Positions 9,480 to 18,882 of a DNA stretch of 64,000 bases are shown one piece after another. Positions within the stretch are counted from its first letter, which is position 1; each line of letters opens with the position of its first letter. Location: contig NZ_OBMR01000002.1 in assembly GCF_900218035.1 (NCBI RefSeq), positions 124,001 through 188,000 on the forward strand, written 5' to 3'. A model generated the notes under the pieces. It was not told where the DNA came from, did not search any database, and saw only the letters and a list, made by a program, of their open reading frames with translations. Made by a program: the position numbers and the translations under genes. The DNA is from Pseudobutyrivibrio ruminis DSM 9787 (GTDB lineage Bacteria; Bacillota; Clostridia; Lachnospirales; Lachnospiraceae).

Positions 9480-11015
9480 TTACTCCACTGAAACGATGTA
9501 TGCGTAAACAGCCTGTCCGCCTTCTGAAATTTCAACTTCAAGATCTGGATACTTCTCAAGGATCTTGTCTCCAAGAGCTTGAGCATCATCCTGATTTGAA
9601 CCTTCGCCCCAGTAGATAGAAACTACAGCGGAATCATCAGAAACCATCTCGTCGATCATCTCGAGGAATGCAGTTGAAATATCAGCATTTACAGAAAGGA
9701 GGCCTGAATCACCCATACCCATCCAGTCGTCTTTTCTGATTTCTTTGTCATCAATAACAGTATCACGAACAGCGTATGTAACCTGACCAGTCTTTACATT
9801 AGAAATTTCTTCTGTCATTGCTGCCTGGTTATCTTCAACGCTAGCGTCTGCAGCGAATGAAATAAGAGCTGTAATTCCCTGAGGAATTGTCTTTGTAGGG
9901 ATAACGATAATCTTTTTATCCTCACAAATAGCAGCTGCCTGATTTGCTGCAAGAATGATATTTTTATTGTTTGGTAAAACAAATACAGTCTTTGCATTAA
10001 CCTTTTCTACAGCTGAAAGAATATCGTCTGTAGAAGGGTTCATTGTCTGACCACCTGGAATCATGTAGTCACAACCAAGCTCTGTAAAGATAGATGTAAG
10101 ACCATCACCTGTAGCAATTGAAACGAATCCCATTTCCTTTGCAGGCTCTGTAAACTTTGGAGCTTCTTCTTTAACATCTTCTTTTTCGCTAGAGAATACT
10201 ACTTCATCAGAATTTGTCTCTGTGATTGTAAGATCAGAAACCTTTCCAGATGCTAACTTCTCTAATTTTGCTTTTAATTCTTTGATCTGGTATGAAGCAA
10301 GTGGCTTCTCGGATTCGATAACGAATTCAACAGCATACTTTGAAATAGCTGGCTTAGCCTTTGGAGCCTCTACAGCTTCTGTTGTGTAATCAACTTCCTT
10401 ACCAATAAGGGCATCGTAAGCACCCTTAAGAACCTGAACAAGACCCTGTCCGCCTGAATCTACAACACCAGCCTGCTTCAAAACTGGAAGCATATCTGGA
10501 GTTCTTGCAAGTGTATCCTCTGCTTCTGCAATAACAGCTTCAGCAAATTCAACGATATTGTCTGTCTTTGTAGCCATCTCTGCAGCCTTGTCAGCAGCAG
10601 CACGGGCAACTGTAAGAATTGTACCTTCCTTTGGTTGCATAACTGCCTTGTAAGCAGTCTGAACAGCCTTTTCAAAGGCCTCATTTAAAAGTGGAATATC
10701 AACTTCGTCGTGGCTTGAAATAACCTTTGTAAAACCACGGAAAAGCTGAGACAAAATAACACCTGAATTACCTCTAGCGCCTCTAAGTGAGCCAGATGAA
10801 ATAGCCTTAGACAATGTCTTCATGTCTGGATCCTGAAGCTCCATTACAGCATTTGCTGCAGACATGATAGTCATAGTCATGTTTGTACCTGTATCACCAT
10901 CAGGAACTGGGAAAACGTTTAATTCGTTAATCCATTCCTTTTTAGATTCAAGATTTTTTGCGCCCGAAAGGAACATCTTTGATAATAAAGACGCATCGAT
11001 AGTTTGAATCTCCAC
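9480..11015 (-). CDS. fakA: Fatty acid kinase catalytic subunit FakA (DAK2/YloV)
   Basis: Phosphorylates fatty acids bound to FakB (DegV-type) carriers, allowing exogenous fatty acid use. I choose the GTG at 11015 because AAGGAGGA lies 7 bases upstream; an earlier in-frame TTG at 11036 contains that Shine-Dalgarno inside its codons. The protein is then 511 residues starting MEIQTIDASLLSKMF. The DAK2 nucleotide site FPVPDGDTGTNMTMT is around residues 35-49, with GARGNSGVILSQLFRG near 85-100. A middle domain and a C-terminal DAK-phosphatase-like domain follow. No fakB is in the window. Confidence 0.92.
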   Translation of the reverse strand: MEIQTIDASLLSKMFLSGAKNLESKKEWINELNVFPVPDGDTGTNMTMTIMSAANAVMELQDPDMKTLSKAISSGSLRGARGNSGVILSQLFRGFTKVISSHDEVDIPLLNEAFEKAVQTAYKAVMQPKEGTILTVARAAADKAAEMATKTDNIVEFAEAVIAEAEDTLARTPDMLPVLKQAGVVDSGGQGLVQVLKGAYDALIGKEVDYTTEAVEAPKAKPAISKYAVEFVIESEKPLASYQIKELKAKLEKLASGKVSDLTITETNSDEVVFSSEKEDVKEEAPKFTEPAKEMGFVSIATGDGLTSIFTELGCDYMIPGGQTMNPSTDDILSAVEKVNAKTVFVLPNNKNIILAANQAAAICEDKKIIVIPTKTIPQGITALISFAADASVEDNQAAMTEEISNVKTGQVTYAVRDTVIDDKEIRKDDWMGMGDSGLLSVNADISTAFLEMIDEMVSDDSAVVSIYWGEGSNQDDAQALGDKILEKYPDLEVEISEGGQAVYAYIVSVE

Positions 11016-11028
11016 GTATAAATCCTCC

Positions 11029-11388
11029 TTAGTCAATAACTCTTACGCCTTCAACGTAGATATTGATTGTATCAACAGTTAAACCAGTAAAAGACGAAAC
11101 TTTATATTTTACTGTTTCGATGAGGTTTTCTGCTACTGCAGCAACGCTAACACCATATGAAACAATAACATGAAAATCTAACGAAATTGTGTTGTCCTCA
11201 TTGATATTGACACTAATTCCGTGATTTAAATAATCTTTCTTGAGAAGCTTAACCAAGCCATCTTTCATATTGACAGCAGCCATGCCTACAATGCCGAAGC
11301 ACTCTACTGCAACTGAACCGGCATAAGTAGCAATAACATCTGTGTCTATAACAATCTTACCAAGCTCTGTTTCCATTTGACCTTGCAT
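11029..11388 (-). CDS. Asp23/Gls24 family envelope stress protein
   Basis: 119-residue Asp23 family protein. Staphylococcal Asp23 is a membrane-associated protein that affects cell-envelope homeostasis, but its molecular role is unclear. The family pattern is seen in GKIVIDTDVIATYAG, AAVNMKDGLVKLL, ISLDFHVIVSYGVSV and the terminal TINIYVEGVRV. Start ATG at 11388 follows GGAGG by 7 bases. It is 13 bases upstream of fakA, whose Shine-Dalgarno overlaps this stop. asp23-fakA-recG is a conserved Firmicute cluster. Confidence 0.9.
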   Translation of the reverse strand: MQGQMETELGKIVIDTDVIATYAGSVAVECFGIVGMAAVNMKDGLVKLLKKDYLNHGISVNINEDNTISLDFHVIVSYGVSVAAVAENLIETVKYKVSSFTGLTVDTINIYVEGVRVID

Positions 11389-11474
11389 AAAATTACCTCC
11401 AAATTCGCATATTTACTCATGATGAGAACATTATATACTATGTTTACTAAAAATGAAAGTAAGGATTAATGCCT

Positions 11475-11511
11475 AAAACAAAAAATAAAAGCCACCCTTC
11501 CGAGTGACTTT
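11475..11511 (-). terminator. Intrinsic terminator after rpmB
   Basis: Arms 11502-11511 and 11488-11497 pair over 10 bases with two G-U pairs around a GGAA tetraloop, followed on the minus strand by a T-rich run at 11475-11487. Confidence 0.9.
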
Positions 11512-11528
11512 CAATATCGTGTGTAAGA

Positions 11529-11714
11529 TTAAGCACGCTCAACCTTGCCAGAACGTAAACAAGAAGTACATACATATAACTTCTTAGGTGTTCCATTCAC
11601 ATTACACTTAACGGACTTCACATTAGACTTCCACATATGATTGGATCTTCTATGAGAATGGCTCACATTGTTACCGAAATGAGCGCCTTTTCCACAAACT
11701 GCACATTTTGCCAT
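11529..11714 (-). CDS. rpmB: 50S ribosomal protein L28, zinc-ribbon form
   Basis: Large-subunit ribosomal protein of 61 residues. It carries the full zinc-ribbon cysteine set C4, C7, C49 and C52, so this is the zinc-binding paralog type rather than the cysteine-free form that some Firmicutes induce under zinc limitation. The GNNVSHSHRRSNHMW core is typical. An AAGGAGGTG Shine-Dalgarno precedes the ATG. It is a monocistronic gene with its own strong promoter and terminator. Confidence 0.97.
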   Translation of the reverse strand: MAKCAVCGKGAHFGNNVSHSHRRSNHMWKSNVKSVKCNVNGTPKKLYVCTSCLRSGKVERA

Positions 11715-11775
11715 GATTGCACCTCCTTGTAATTTATTTCAAAAACAAATTGCATTGACTAAACGCAACAAACGA

Positions 11776-11804
11776 ATTATAGCAAAGCAAATTGTAAATT
11801 GCAA
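11776..11804 (-). promoter_or_regulatory. Strong promoter of rpmB
   Basis: TTGCAA (11799-11804), exactly 17 bases, then a perfect TATAAT (11776-11781), about 60 bases upstream of the rpmB ATG. Confidence 0.75.
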
Positions 11805-11849
11805 TGATTTTTTCACTATATCTTGATTTTATTTTTTAAATATAGTGTG

Positions 11850-13280
11850 TTACTGGAAATATGCATTAAAAACCTTTGCTGCCAATGGAGCTGCATGCTT
11901 ACTTCCATATCCTGCTCCTTCCATTATAACAGCAATAGCCAGTTCTTTTCCAGTATTATCTATTGCGTATCCAACAAACCAGGAATGGGTCATACTTTTA
12001 TTTGTTGTATACTCTGCTGTTCCAGTTTTGCCGTATACTTTTAAATCGCCAAAATCTACGCTATCGGCAGTTCCATCCATTACAACAGCTTCCATATATT
12101 CATTAAGTAAATCTACCTCAGAATCGGACATAATTTGTCCGTAACTCTTTTCATCTGTCTGACTAACAATATCGCCTTCGGCGCTTACCAGTTTATCAGC
12201 GTAATACGGTTCCATCAACTCGCCGTCGTTTGCAATTGCAGAAACAAGCATGCACATATGAAGTGGTGAAACTGTGGTATTACCCTGACCTATGGATGTT
12301 TGACCAACAAGCTTATCGTCACTATTTGCAAGAGAAAAATTGGATGCTTTAGTAGCTTCAATCTGAGTAGGCAATGTATCGTTAAATAATAATTCCTCTG
12401 CAGTTTCAGTGAACTCATCTTTATTAAGATTTATTCCCATATATGCATATGCGCTGTTGCAGGAATTTGAAAATGCTTTTAACAGATTCTCTGAACCGTG
12501 AGATTTATTACTACTACAATGAATTGTAAAATCCCCTACTTTAAGAGAACCGTTGCAATTGTAGCTAAAATCTGAGTTACCATTGTTAGCTCTTAAATAG
12601 GCTATAGTGGTAACAATTTTAAATGTTGAACCAGGAGGATACGCTCCTTGTGTAGCTCTGTTTAAAAGAACTGATTTGCTGTTTGATTCACTATTGATGT
12701 CATTCCAGTATGTTGCAATTGTGTTTGGATCGTAATCTGGTTTGGATACCATAGCAACAACTTTTCCTGTAGATGGCTCGATTGCTATTACTGCCCCGTC
12801 GTACATTCCCATACCTTCGTAAGCAGCTACCTGAGTTTCATAATCAAATGTAGTGTATAAATCGTCTCCCGGGCTTTTCTTGCCGCTGAGATTATTGTTA
12901 ATCTGATCTTTAAGCGAAATGTGGCTCTTTAGCAAATCGAATGAATAATAGGCTTCTAGCCCAGCCATTCCCTGATCTACATAGCCTACAGCATGGCTAA
13001 ACAGCCTTTCGTCTGGATATACACGTATTTCCTGTTTGGAATCATCGTAGCTTGTTTTGGCTATAATATGCCCGTCTGCGGTATATATGCTACCTCTGGT
13101 TACATCATCTGAAAAAGCTGAAAATCTTGAGTTATAAGAATTATATATGAAATCTTTTGCTCCTTCTTTCACGTAATAAGAAAGGTAGACAATCATAGCA
13201 ATAAAAACCGTGGCAAACATAATTGCTATAACATATATTTCTTTTCGAATTGCTTTCTTAGTAGTCTTCTTTTTAGTCAT
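11850..13280 (-). CDS. Class B penicillin-binding protein (PbpA/FtsI-like transpeptidase)
   Basis: 476-residue peptidoglycan DD-transpeptidase. One membrane anchor is near residues 15-36; a short dimerisation domain follows, then the transpeptidase domain with the nucleophile motif STFK (S218-K221), an SCN motif in the NSCNSAYAYMG stretch, and KTGTAE near the C-terminus. It is short and lacks a PASTA domain. The overlap of 8 bases with the SEDS gene upstream says the pair works together in wall synthesis. Of known pairs it most resembles the small PbpA-RodA couples of Gram-positives; division versus elongation cannot be decided from sequence alone. Confidence 0.9.
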   Translation of the reverse strand: MTKKKTTKKAIRKEIYVIAIMFATVFIAMIVYLSYYVKEGAKDFIYNSYNSRFSAFSDDVTRGSIYTADGHIIAKTSYDDSKQEIRVYPDERLFSHAVGYVDQGMAGLEAYYSFDLLKSHISLKDQINNNLSGKKSPGDDLYTTFDYETQVAAYEGMGMYDGAVIAIEPSTGKVVAMVSKPDYDPNTIATYWNDINSESNSKSVLLNRATQGAYPPGSTFKIVTTIAYLRANNGNSDFSYNCNGSLKVGDFTIHCSSNKSHGSENLLKAFSNSCNSAYAYMGINLNKDEFTETAEELLFNDTLPTQIEATKASNFSLANSDDKLVGQTSIGQGNTTVSPLHMCMLVSAIANDGELMEPYYADKLVSAEGDIVSQTDEKSYGQIMSDSEVDLLNEYMEAVVMDGTADSVDFGDLKVYGKTGTAEYTTNKSMTHSWFVGYAIDNTGKELAIAVIMEGAGYGSKHAAPLAAKVFNAYFQ

Positions 13281-14601
13281 AACGTCTTCTGCCTTTGTTT
13301 ATATAAATTAATTCATCAGAACACTGTGCGATGTAGAAACAAATAAACATTGAAAGTAAAGAGCTGCCACCATAGCTGATAAAAGGTAAGGTGACACCTG
13401 TGGATGGTATAAATTTGATTACACCACCAATATTTAATATAGCTTGAATCGAAAAAATAATTGCGATTCCATTGATAATCAACATATAAAAGCTACTAGA
13501 ACATGCAAAAGCTCTATTAAAAAGCATAATGCTAGTGCACATTACAATAACTATTAAGCATATAGCTACAACTGCCCCTAATTCCTCTGAAATAGCTGCA
13601 AATATGAAGTCCTTGGTAACAACCGGTATCTTATTTGGCTGACCATTTGTGAGTCCGGAGCCGAACCATCCTCCAGATCCAATTGCGAATAATGACTGTG
13701 TAATTTGATATCCTTTATCATCGATAACTGATAATGGGTCAGACCATGCAATAAATCTAGATTGTATATGAGGAAATCTATTGTATGCGAATATTCCGCC
13801 TGCAAAAGCCACAATAAATTCCAACGATAAAACAATATAATTCTTGTAAGCTATGAAAATGATAAAAACATAGGCAACAAGAAATATCATAGCTGTTCCT
13901 AAATCTTTCGAAAAAACTAATACCAAAACATGTAATGCAGCTCCTATTGTAGAAAACAGAAAGCCGCGCATATCTTTGTAAGTCACTATACAGCCGCTGA
14001 TAAAGAAAAGATAAGTAAGCTTAACAAATTCACTAGGCTGTATGCTTATGCCTCCAAACGAAAGGGAAAGCTTTGCGCCATACTCCACCTTTCCTGTGAA
14101 ATGCACTATTAATAGAAGCGCAATACCAACAAGGGCAAAAATAAATAGCTTTCGATTGATATGCTTGATGTTTTTAAGTACCAGCATAGCTAAAATAGCA
14201 ATTCCGGCAGATGCAATGGCAAAAACAAACTGTCTGGTTGCCCTGCTCATATCAAGTCTTTCTAGCGCAATAAAACTAAAGCTTAGAAGCATCAACATAT
14301 TATTTAAAAGAGCTCCGGATTTGCCATAGTTTAGTTTGGTCATTGATATGCTTATTGCAATAAATAAAGCCAGCTGAAAAATAGCCAAAATAATAATTCT
14401 AGGGTCTTCTTTTACATAGTATAAAATGATGGAGCCGTTTATCAGAAAACAGACCACCATGATAGACTGAATAGTAGAAAAAATCCCCGATAAATCTTCA
14501 CCGATTTTTGCCTCAAATATCTGTATAACATCTAATAGTGTAAACACCATTACAAAGATTAAAATTGTAATTCTGGAAAAAGTTATCAGAACGCTAACCA
14601 A
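13273..14601 (-). CDS. SEDS-family glycan polymerase (FtsW/RodA/SpoVE)
   Basis: 442-residue multi-spanning membrane protein that polymerises lipid II glycan strands together with its cognate class B PBP. Family hallmarks visible are SFGGISIQPSEFVKL, FSKDLGTAMIFL, the ERFxxW-like SRFIAWSDP, ITQSLFAIGSGGWFGSG and the terminal TGVTLPFISYGGSSL. The start is a TTG at 14601 about 10 bases after AGAGGAG; the family-conserved membrane region is long downstream, so the exact start is not certain. It begins two bases after the U32 gene stop. Confidence 0.92.
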   Translation of the reverse strand: MVSVLITFSRITILIFVMVFTLLDVIQIFEAKIGEDLSGIFSTIQSIMVVCFLINGSIILYYVKEDPRIIILAIFQLALFIAISISMTKLNYGKSGALLNNMLMLLSFSFIALERLDMSRATRQFVFAIASAGIAILAMLVLKNIKHINRKLFIFALVGIALLLIVHFTGKVEYGAKLSLSFGGISIQPSEFVKLTYLFFISGCIVTYKDMRGFLFSTIGAALHVLVLVFSKDLGTAMIFLVAYVFIIFIAYKNYIVLSLEFIVAFAGGIFAYNRFPHIQSRFIAWSDPLSVIDDKGYQITQSLFAIGSGGWFGSGLTNGQPNKIPVVTKDFIFAAISEELGAVVAICLIVIVMCTSIMLFNRAFACSSSFYMLIINGIAIIFSIQAILNIGGVIKFIPSTGVTLPFISYGGSSLLSMFICFYIAQCSDELIYINKGRRRYD

Positions 14602-14603
14602 CG

Positions 14604-16712
14604 TTATTCTACTCCTCTTTTTAAATGTCCTTTAGTAAAGTCTTCTTTGAATTTAAAAGGTTGATTCTTGATAAATACATCTTTATAAAGATTAAGTATT
14701 TCTTCGGTTTCTGATTCAGATTCAACAGTAAAATCTAATCTGAATTCTTTAACACCGAGAGATAATAATTCATCCTTTAAATCAAATGCCATATATCTCT
14801 TGCTGTTGTAGATAGTGTTGTAACAATTATTACAGTCACATGCTACAATGAAGCTTTCATTTTTTCGGTCTACTAGCGTAATCTGGCTGTTGGCCTTTTT
14901 ACAACCGATAGTATTCTTTACAGTGCAATTAGCTGTAATCATCATAGGAATGCGGCTGTAAATAATCATCTGAGAATTATGATTATCTCTGTGCTTTAAT
15001 TCCTTTAATGAAAGCTCATAAGGGATACAGCTATAATTGAATCCAAGCTTTTCGAATGATTTAACACTTCGGTTATTGAAAGTATATAACCTGTGATCCA
15101 GTATTACTTTTTCCTGAGGATAATTAATACTAGATAAATAACCTAGCTCATCGTAGCTTGCTGCTATTACACCATCTGCTCTATCGTCTATATCTAAAGA
15201 CTTGATTTTGCTGTTTCTAAACACTGCCGGCAGGTAAATATATACTTTGCCAGAGAAATATTGTTTCGCAGTCTCGAATAAATGGGATGGAACCGCAATA
15301 GCATCAATAAAATCAAAGTTTTTCAATGCTTTAATCTGCTCTTCTTTTAGCAATGTGATGAAAGTCTTTGGTGAAGCCTGAATATTGCTTTGAACCTTTA
15401 ATTCCTCAAATGGGACCACTATTTTATTCTTCTCAGTAGATAAAACAGCAGTTAACTGGCCAATGGCTTCTCTTCTGGCATTCTTCAAAGCCGAAACAGG
15501 CAAGAAAATCTCATCATCATAATCAATGTTTAATTTATCAATTTCAAATGATGTATTTCCAAGACCAGATATCGCTTTTACGATATCTTCTTTGCTAGTG
15601 GCTCTATTTTGAGCTTTTTCAATAACACTTCCTGTAAATTTACCTTCATTTCCGTTATCATCCATGAAAGTAACCTGAAGCTCTTTTCCTAGATTTGCGC
15701 TAACCTTGCAGTTAACTTTTATTTTTCTTTCTGATATTTCTGCATTAGAAGATTCTGCTTTTGTATGGGATGGGGCCTCGAAAGTCATCATTTCAGGGCC
15801 GTTGTGGGAATGCAAATATAAATCTGTAAATCCGCTTCTGTTTCCTGAATTTAAAAGACGTGTTATGTCCTCATCTGATACAGAATAATTAGCAGCACCC
15901 TTGTATAAATACTGGTCTACATAATGTCTATATACAGATAAAACTCCCGTTGCATAGTCTATCTGCTTCATTCTTCCTTCGATTTTAAAGGACATCACAC
16001 CTGCTTCAATCATTTCAGGAAGATACTTTATAGTACAAAAATCCTTAGGGCTAAGGATGTAATTTCCTTTTTTGTTAAGCTTATTATTTTTATCATCAAA
16101 AGCTTCGTATGGAAGTCTACAAGGCTGAGCACATCTTCCTCTGTTGCCAGATCTCCCACCTAAAATTGATGACATCAAGCATTGTCCGGAATAGCAAACG
16201 CAAAGAGCACCGTGCACAAAAGATTCGATTTCCAAATCAGGGCAAGCGCGATGAATTCTGCTAATTTCATCGATAGATATCTCACGAGCTGTAACAATAC
16301 GAGATGCACCTAAATCCTCAAAGTATTTAGCGCCATATTCTGTACAAAGGCTGGCCTGGGTGCTCACATGAATATGAGTATCCGGAAAATAGTTTCTTAT
16401 GAAATTAAATACGCCAAAATCCTGAACGATAAATGCATCTATTCCATTTTCCACGTATGCTTTTAGGTATTCGTATAACTTGCCTTCGATTTCAAGATTT
16501 TTAAGCAAAGTATTTACAGTAAGATAAGCCTTCGCACCGTGTAAATGAGCATATTTGATAGCCTCTTTGGCGTCTTCGATTGAGAAGTTTTTAGCATAAG
16601 CTCTGGCGCCAAATAAATCTCCACCAAAATACACTGCATCAGCTCCTGAATTGATAGCAGCTTTAAATATTTGTAAATCGCCTGCTGGCGAAAGTAATTC
16701 TAATTTATTCAT
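14604..16712 (-). CDS. U32 family protein (RlhA/YegQ-like)
   Basis: 702 residues from the ATG at 16712, chosen because TGAGGA lies 7 bases upstream, whereas the ATG at 16724 lies inside that leader. The N-terminus MNKLELLSPAGDL and DAVYFGGDLFGARAYA are classic for U32. The cysteine cluster is in ESFVHGALCVCYSGQC and GRCAQPCRLPYE. Well-studied members such as RlhA and TrhP hydroxylate rRNA or tRNA rather than degrade protein; the long C-terminal half with a DUF3656-like region favours the RlhA type, which is my inference. It follows zapA after a hairpin. Confidence 0.85.
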   Translation of the reverse strand: MNKLELLSPAGDLQIFKAAINSGADAVYFGGDLFGARAYAKNFSIEDAKEAIKYAHLHGAKAYLTVNTLLKNLEIEGKLYEYLKAYVENGIDAFIVQDFGVFNFIRNYFPDTHIHVSTQASLCTEYGAKYFEDLGASRIVTAREISIDEISRIHRACPDLEIESFVHGALCVCYSGQCLMSSILGGRSGNRGRCAQPCRLPYEAFDDKNNKLNKKGNYILSPKDFCTIKYLPEMIEAGVMSFKIEGRMKQIDYATGVLSVYRHYVDQYLYKGAANYSVSDEDITRLLNSGNRSGFTDLYLHSHNGPEMMTFEAPSHTKAESSNAEISERKIKVNCKVSANLGKELQVTFMDDNGNEGKFTGSVIEKAQNRATSKEDIVKAISGLGNTSFEIDKLNIDYDDEIFLPVSALKNARREAIGQLTAVLSTEKNKIVVPFEELKVQSNIQASPKTFITLLKEEQIKALKNFDFIDAIAVPSHLFETAKQYFSGKVYIYLPAVFRNSKIKSLDIDDRADGVIAASYDELGYLSSINYPQEKVILDHRLYTFNNRSVKSFEKLGFNYSCIPYELSLKELKHRDNHNSQMIIYSRIPMMITANCTVKNTIGCKKANSQITLVDRKNESFIVACDCNNCYNTIYNSKRYMAFDLKDELLSLGVKEFRLDFTVESESETEEILNLYKDVFIKNQPFKFKEDFTKGHLKRGVE

Positions 16713-16723
16713 AGATATCCTCA

Positions 16724-16750
16724 TAAAATAAGGGCCCCATCAAGGGACCC
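16724..16750 (-). terminator. Terminator or attenuator between zapA and the U32 gene
   Basis: A 7-bp GC-rich stem (16744-16750 with 16732-16738, one G-U) with a 5-base loop is followed on the minus strand by TTATTTTA. It ends only 12 bases before the U32 start, so it may act as a partial terminator. Confidence 0.65.
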
Positions 16751-16755
16751 AATTA

Positions 16756-17181
16756 TTATACATCTGAAATAGAACCTAGAAGGGCATCCTCTAGGGAAGC
16801 CTCAAGCTTTGTCTTGTGAAGAAGAAGCTCCTTGTTCTCCCTTTCAAGCTTTGTAATTGTTTCTTCTAAAGTCTCTGTCTTAAGCTGTGCTGATATTAAA
16901 TCGTGTTTGAGATTGTAAATTTCTTTATCACGAATATCTAAATCAGATTCAAGGGATTCAACCTGGGTCTTCGCCTTGAAGTAATCGTCAGCAATATTTA
17001 GCTCAAGCAAAGTAGCCTTTAAATCAGCAGAAATACGTTTGTAATCGTCTATTGAATTAAACTCGTCAAGCTTTGAATTTATGTAGTTGGCAACCTTCTG
17101 AAGATATTCCTCTTCTTCGTAACCGCTCAACGTATAAACTTTTCCGCCTATAAGCACCTTTGCGCTCTTCTCGGAAACCAT
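16756..17181 (-). CDS. zapA: Cell division protein ZapA
   Basis: Cytosolic FtsZ-ring-associated protein that promotes bundling of FtsZ filaments. From the ATG at 17181 it has 141 residues starting MVSEKSAKVLIGGKVY; that start sits 9 bases after AGGGAGG, while an in-frame ATG at 17190 directly abuts it. The N-terminal ZapA domain contains LSGYEEEEYLQKVANYINSK (20 residues) and the C-terminal half, about residues 65-135, is a long coiled coil rich in E, K and L. It follows ruvB. Confidence 0.87.
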   Translation of the reverse strand: MVSEKSAKVLIGGKVYTLSGYEEEEYLQKVANYINSKLDEFNSIDDYKRISADLKATLLELNIADDYFKAKTQVESLESDLDIRDKEIYNLKHDLISAQLKTETLEETITKLERENKELLLHKTKLEASLEDALLGSISDV

Positions 17182-17214
17182 ATACCGCATCCTCCCTGTA
17201 GAAAATCACTTATA

Positions 17215-17243
17215 ATTATATATATTATTTTGCATAAAAACAA
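17215..17243 (-). promoter_or_regulatory. Probable promoter of zapA
   Basis: TTGTTT (17238-17243), 17-base spacer, TATAAT (17215-17220), in the 66-base gap between ruvB and zapA. Confidence 0.55.
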
Positions 17244-17247
17244 GATT

Positions 17248-18261
17248 TCACATTACATTTTCTGGAATTGGCATGTGAAAATGTTCGTATGCTTCTTTTG
17301 TTGCAACTCGTCCCTTTGGAGTACGAATAATTAAGCCGTTTTGGAGAAGATATGGCTCGTAAACATCCTCAATTGTCCCTGAGTCCTCTCCTACTGTGGC
17401 AGCAAGATTGTCCAGGCCAACTGGACCACCGTTAAAACGCTCGATTATTGCAAGCAATATGTTTCTGTCGTTATTATCCAATCCTAATGTGTCAACCTCT
17501 AAAGAATCTAGTGTGGCGGCAGCTACATCCTTTGTGATAACACCATCAAATTTAACTTCAGCGTAATCTCGCACTCGTTTTAAATATCTGTTTGCCAAAC
17601 GAGGGGTCCCTCTTGATCTAAGAGCTATTTGGTATGCACCCTCATAATCTATAGGGGCATCCAGCTTTCCAGCAGAAGCTGTGACGATTGTTGATAGCTC
17701 CTCTGGAGTGTAATAATCCATATGGCCGATTATTCCGAATCTATCACGAAGTGGAGCTGATAAAAGACCCGGTCTTGTGGTTGCTCCAATAAGTGTAAAA
17801 CGAGGAAGCTTTGTGTGGATTGAACGAGCTGTTGTATCTTTGCCCATAACAATATCTACAGCGAAATCCTCCATTGCAGAATACAAAGTCTCTTCTACTG
17901 GCTTTGACAGACGATGAATTTCATCAATAAATAAAACATCACCATCCTTCAAAGTCATAAGAACAGCTACTATTTCACCTGGTATGGTAATCGCAGGGCC
18001 AGATGTAACTTTAATATTTGAGTTCATCTCGGACGCTACAATCCCTGCAAGAGTGGTTTTGCCAAGACCTGGAGGTCCATATAAGAGCACATGATCCAGC
18101 GCCTCACCACGCTTTTTTGCAGCCTCGATATAGATTTGCATGTTCTCTTTGACTTTATTCTGACCAATGTAGCCATCAAAGCTCTTTGGTCTAAGAGCGT
18201 TATCTGTAACTAAATCCTCGTGAGATGCAATTGTAGATGTTATTTGTTTGTTTGAAAGCAT
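17248..18261 (-). CDS. ruvB: Holliday junction branch migration helicase RuvB
   Basis: AAA+ motor of the RuvAB branch migration complex. Walker A GPPGLGKT is at residues 62-69, Walker [11 protein letters not shown] near 108-117, sensor and arginine-finger region in [21 protein letters not shown] (quoted in part), and a winged-helix C-terminal domain. Length 337 residues, normal. Twelve bases after ruvA. Confidence 0.97.
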   Translation of the reverse strand: MLSNKQITSTIASHEDLVTDNALRPKSFDGYIGQNKVKENMQIYIEAAKKRGEALDHVLLYGPPGLGKTTLAGIVASEMNSNIKVTSGPAITIPGEIVAVLMTLKDGDVLFIDEIHRLSKPVEETLYSAMEDFAVDIVMGKDTTARSIHTKLPRFTLIGATTRPGLLSAPLRDRFGIIGHMDYYTPEELSTIVTASAGKLDAPIDYEGAYQIALRSRGTPRLANRYLKRVRDYAEVKFDGVITKDVAAATLDSLEVDTLGLDNNDRNILLAIIERFNGGPVGLDNLAATVGEDSGTIEDVYEPYLLQNGLIIRTPKGRVATKEAYEHFHMPIPENVM

Positions 18262-18273
18262 ATATTCTCACCC

Positions 18274-18882
18274 TTAAATAAATGACATTTGTTTTAGTGT
18301 ATCAGAAAGCAACTGTTCAGTGGTTGTAGAATCTGTAATTGTCATCTTGTCTAAAGCTCTAGCAGCATTGCTTGGAGAATAACCAAGTGCTACAAGGGCC
18401 TCTAGTACTTCTTCTTTTACAGTTGAAGTGGTGGCAATCTTTGCCTGGCCTGCTGAAAGCTTGCCTTCGAATGCATCTACAATATCAACTTTATCCTTTA
18501 AATCGATTATTGCTCTTTCTGCTGTTTTCTTTCCTACTCCAGGAACTTTAGCAAAGGCCTTGGAATCACCTCCTGCTACAGCAAAACGAATGTCTGAAAC
18601 GGTCATGGAACTAAGGATTGCAAGAGCCCCCTTAGGCCCAATTCCGCTGACAGAAAGAAGAAGCTCAAACATCTTAAGCTCCTCCTTGTCATAGAATCCA
18701 TATAAAGTAAGAGAATCCTCTTTTGGAATCAGCTTGGTGTTAAGCTTGATTTCTGAACCAATAGCAGGAAGGCTGCCAATTGTATTCATTGAAGAATTAA
18801 CACCATAACCTATTCCATTATTGTCAACGATAATGACGTTGCCATCAATATCTGTAAGTGTGCCTCGAATGAATGCTATCAT
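18274..18882 (-). CDS. ruvA: Holliday junction DNA-binding protein RuvA
   Basis: Tetrameric junction-binding partner of RuvB, 202 residues. It starts MIAFIRGTLTDIDGN, contains two helix-hairpin-helix elements (VSGIGPKGALAILS and VPGVGKKTAERAIIDLKDK), and ends with the RuvB-contacting domain that includes ALVALGYSPSNAARAL. No ruvC is in the window. It overlaps the miaB stop by 4 bases. Confidence 0.96.
   Translation of the reverse strand: MIAFIRGTLTDIDGNVIIVDNNGIGYGVNSSMNTIGSLPAIGSEIKLNTKLIPKEDSLTLYGFYDKEELKMFELLLSVSGIGPKGALAILSSMTVSDIRFAVAGGDSKAFAKVPGVGKKTAERAIIDLKDKVDIVDAFEGKLSAGQAKIATTSTVKEEVLEALVALGYSPSNAARALDKMTITDSTTTEQLLSDTLKQMSFI

Noticed and set aside
9476-9589. 38-residue N-terminal extension of RecG
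   Set aside because: It runs through fakA codons in another frame; the family N-terminus begins at the ATG at 9475.
11814-11847. Inverted repeat after the PBP gene as terminator
   Set aside because: The 8-bp AT-rich arms are followed by A rather than T on the minus strand.
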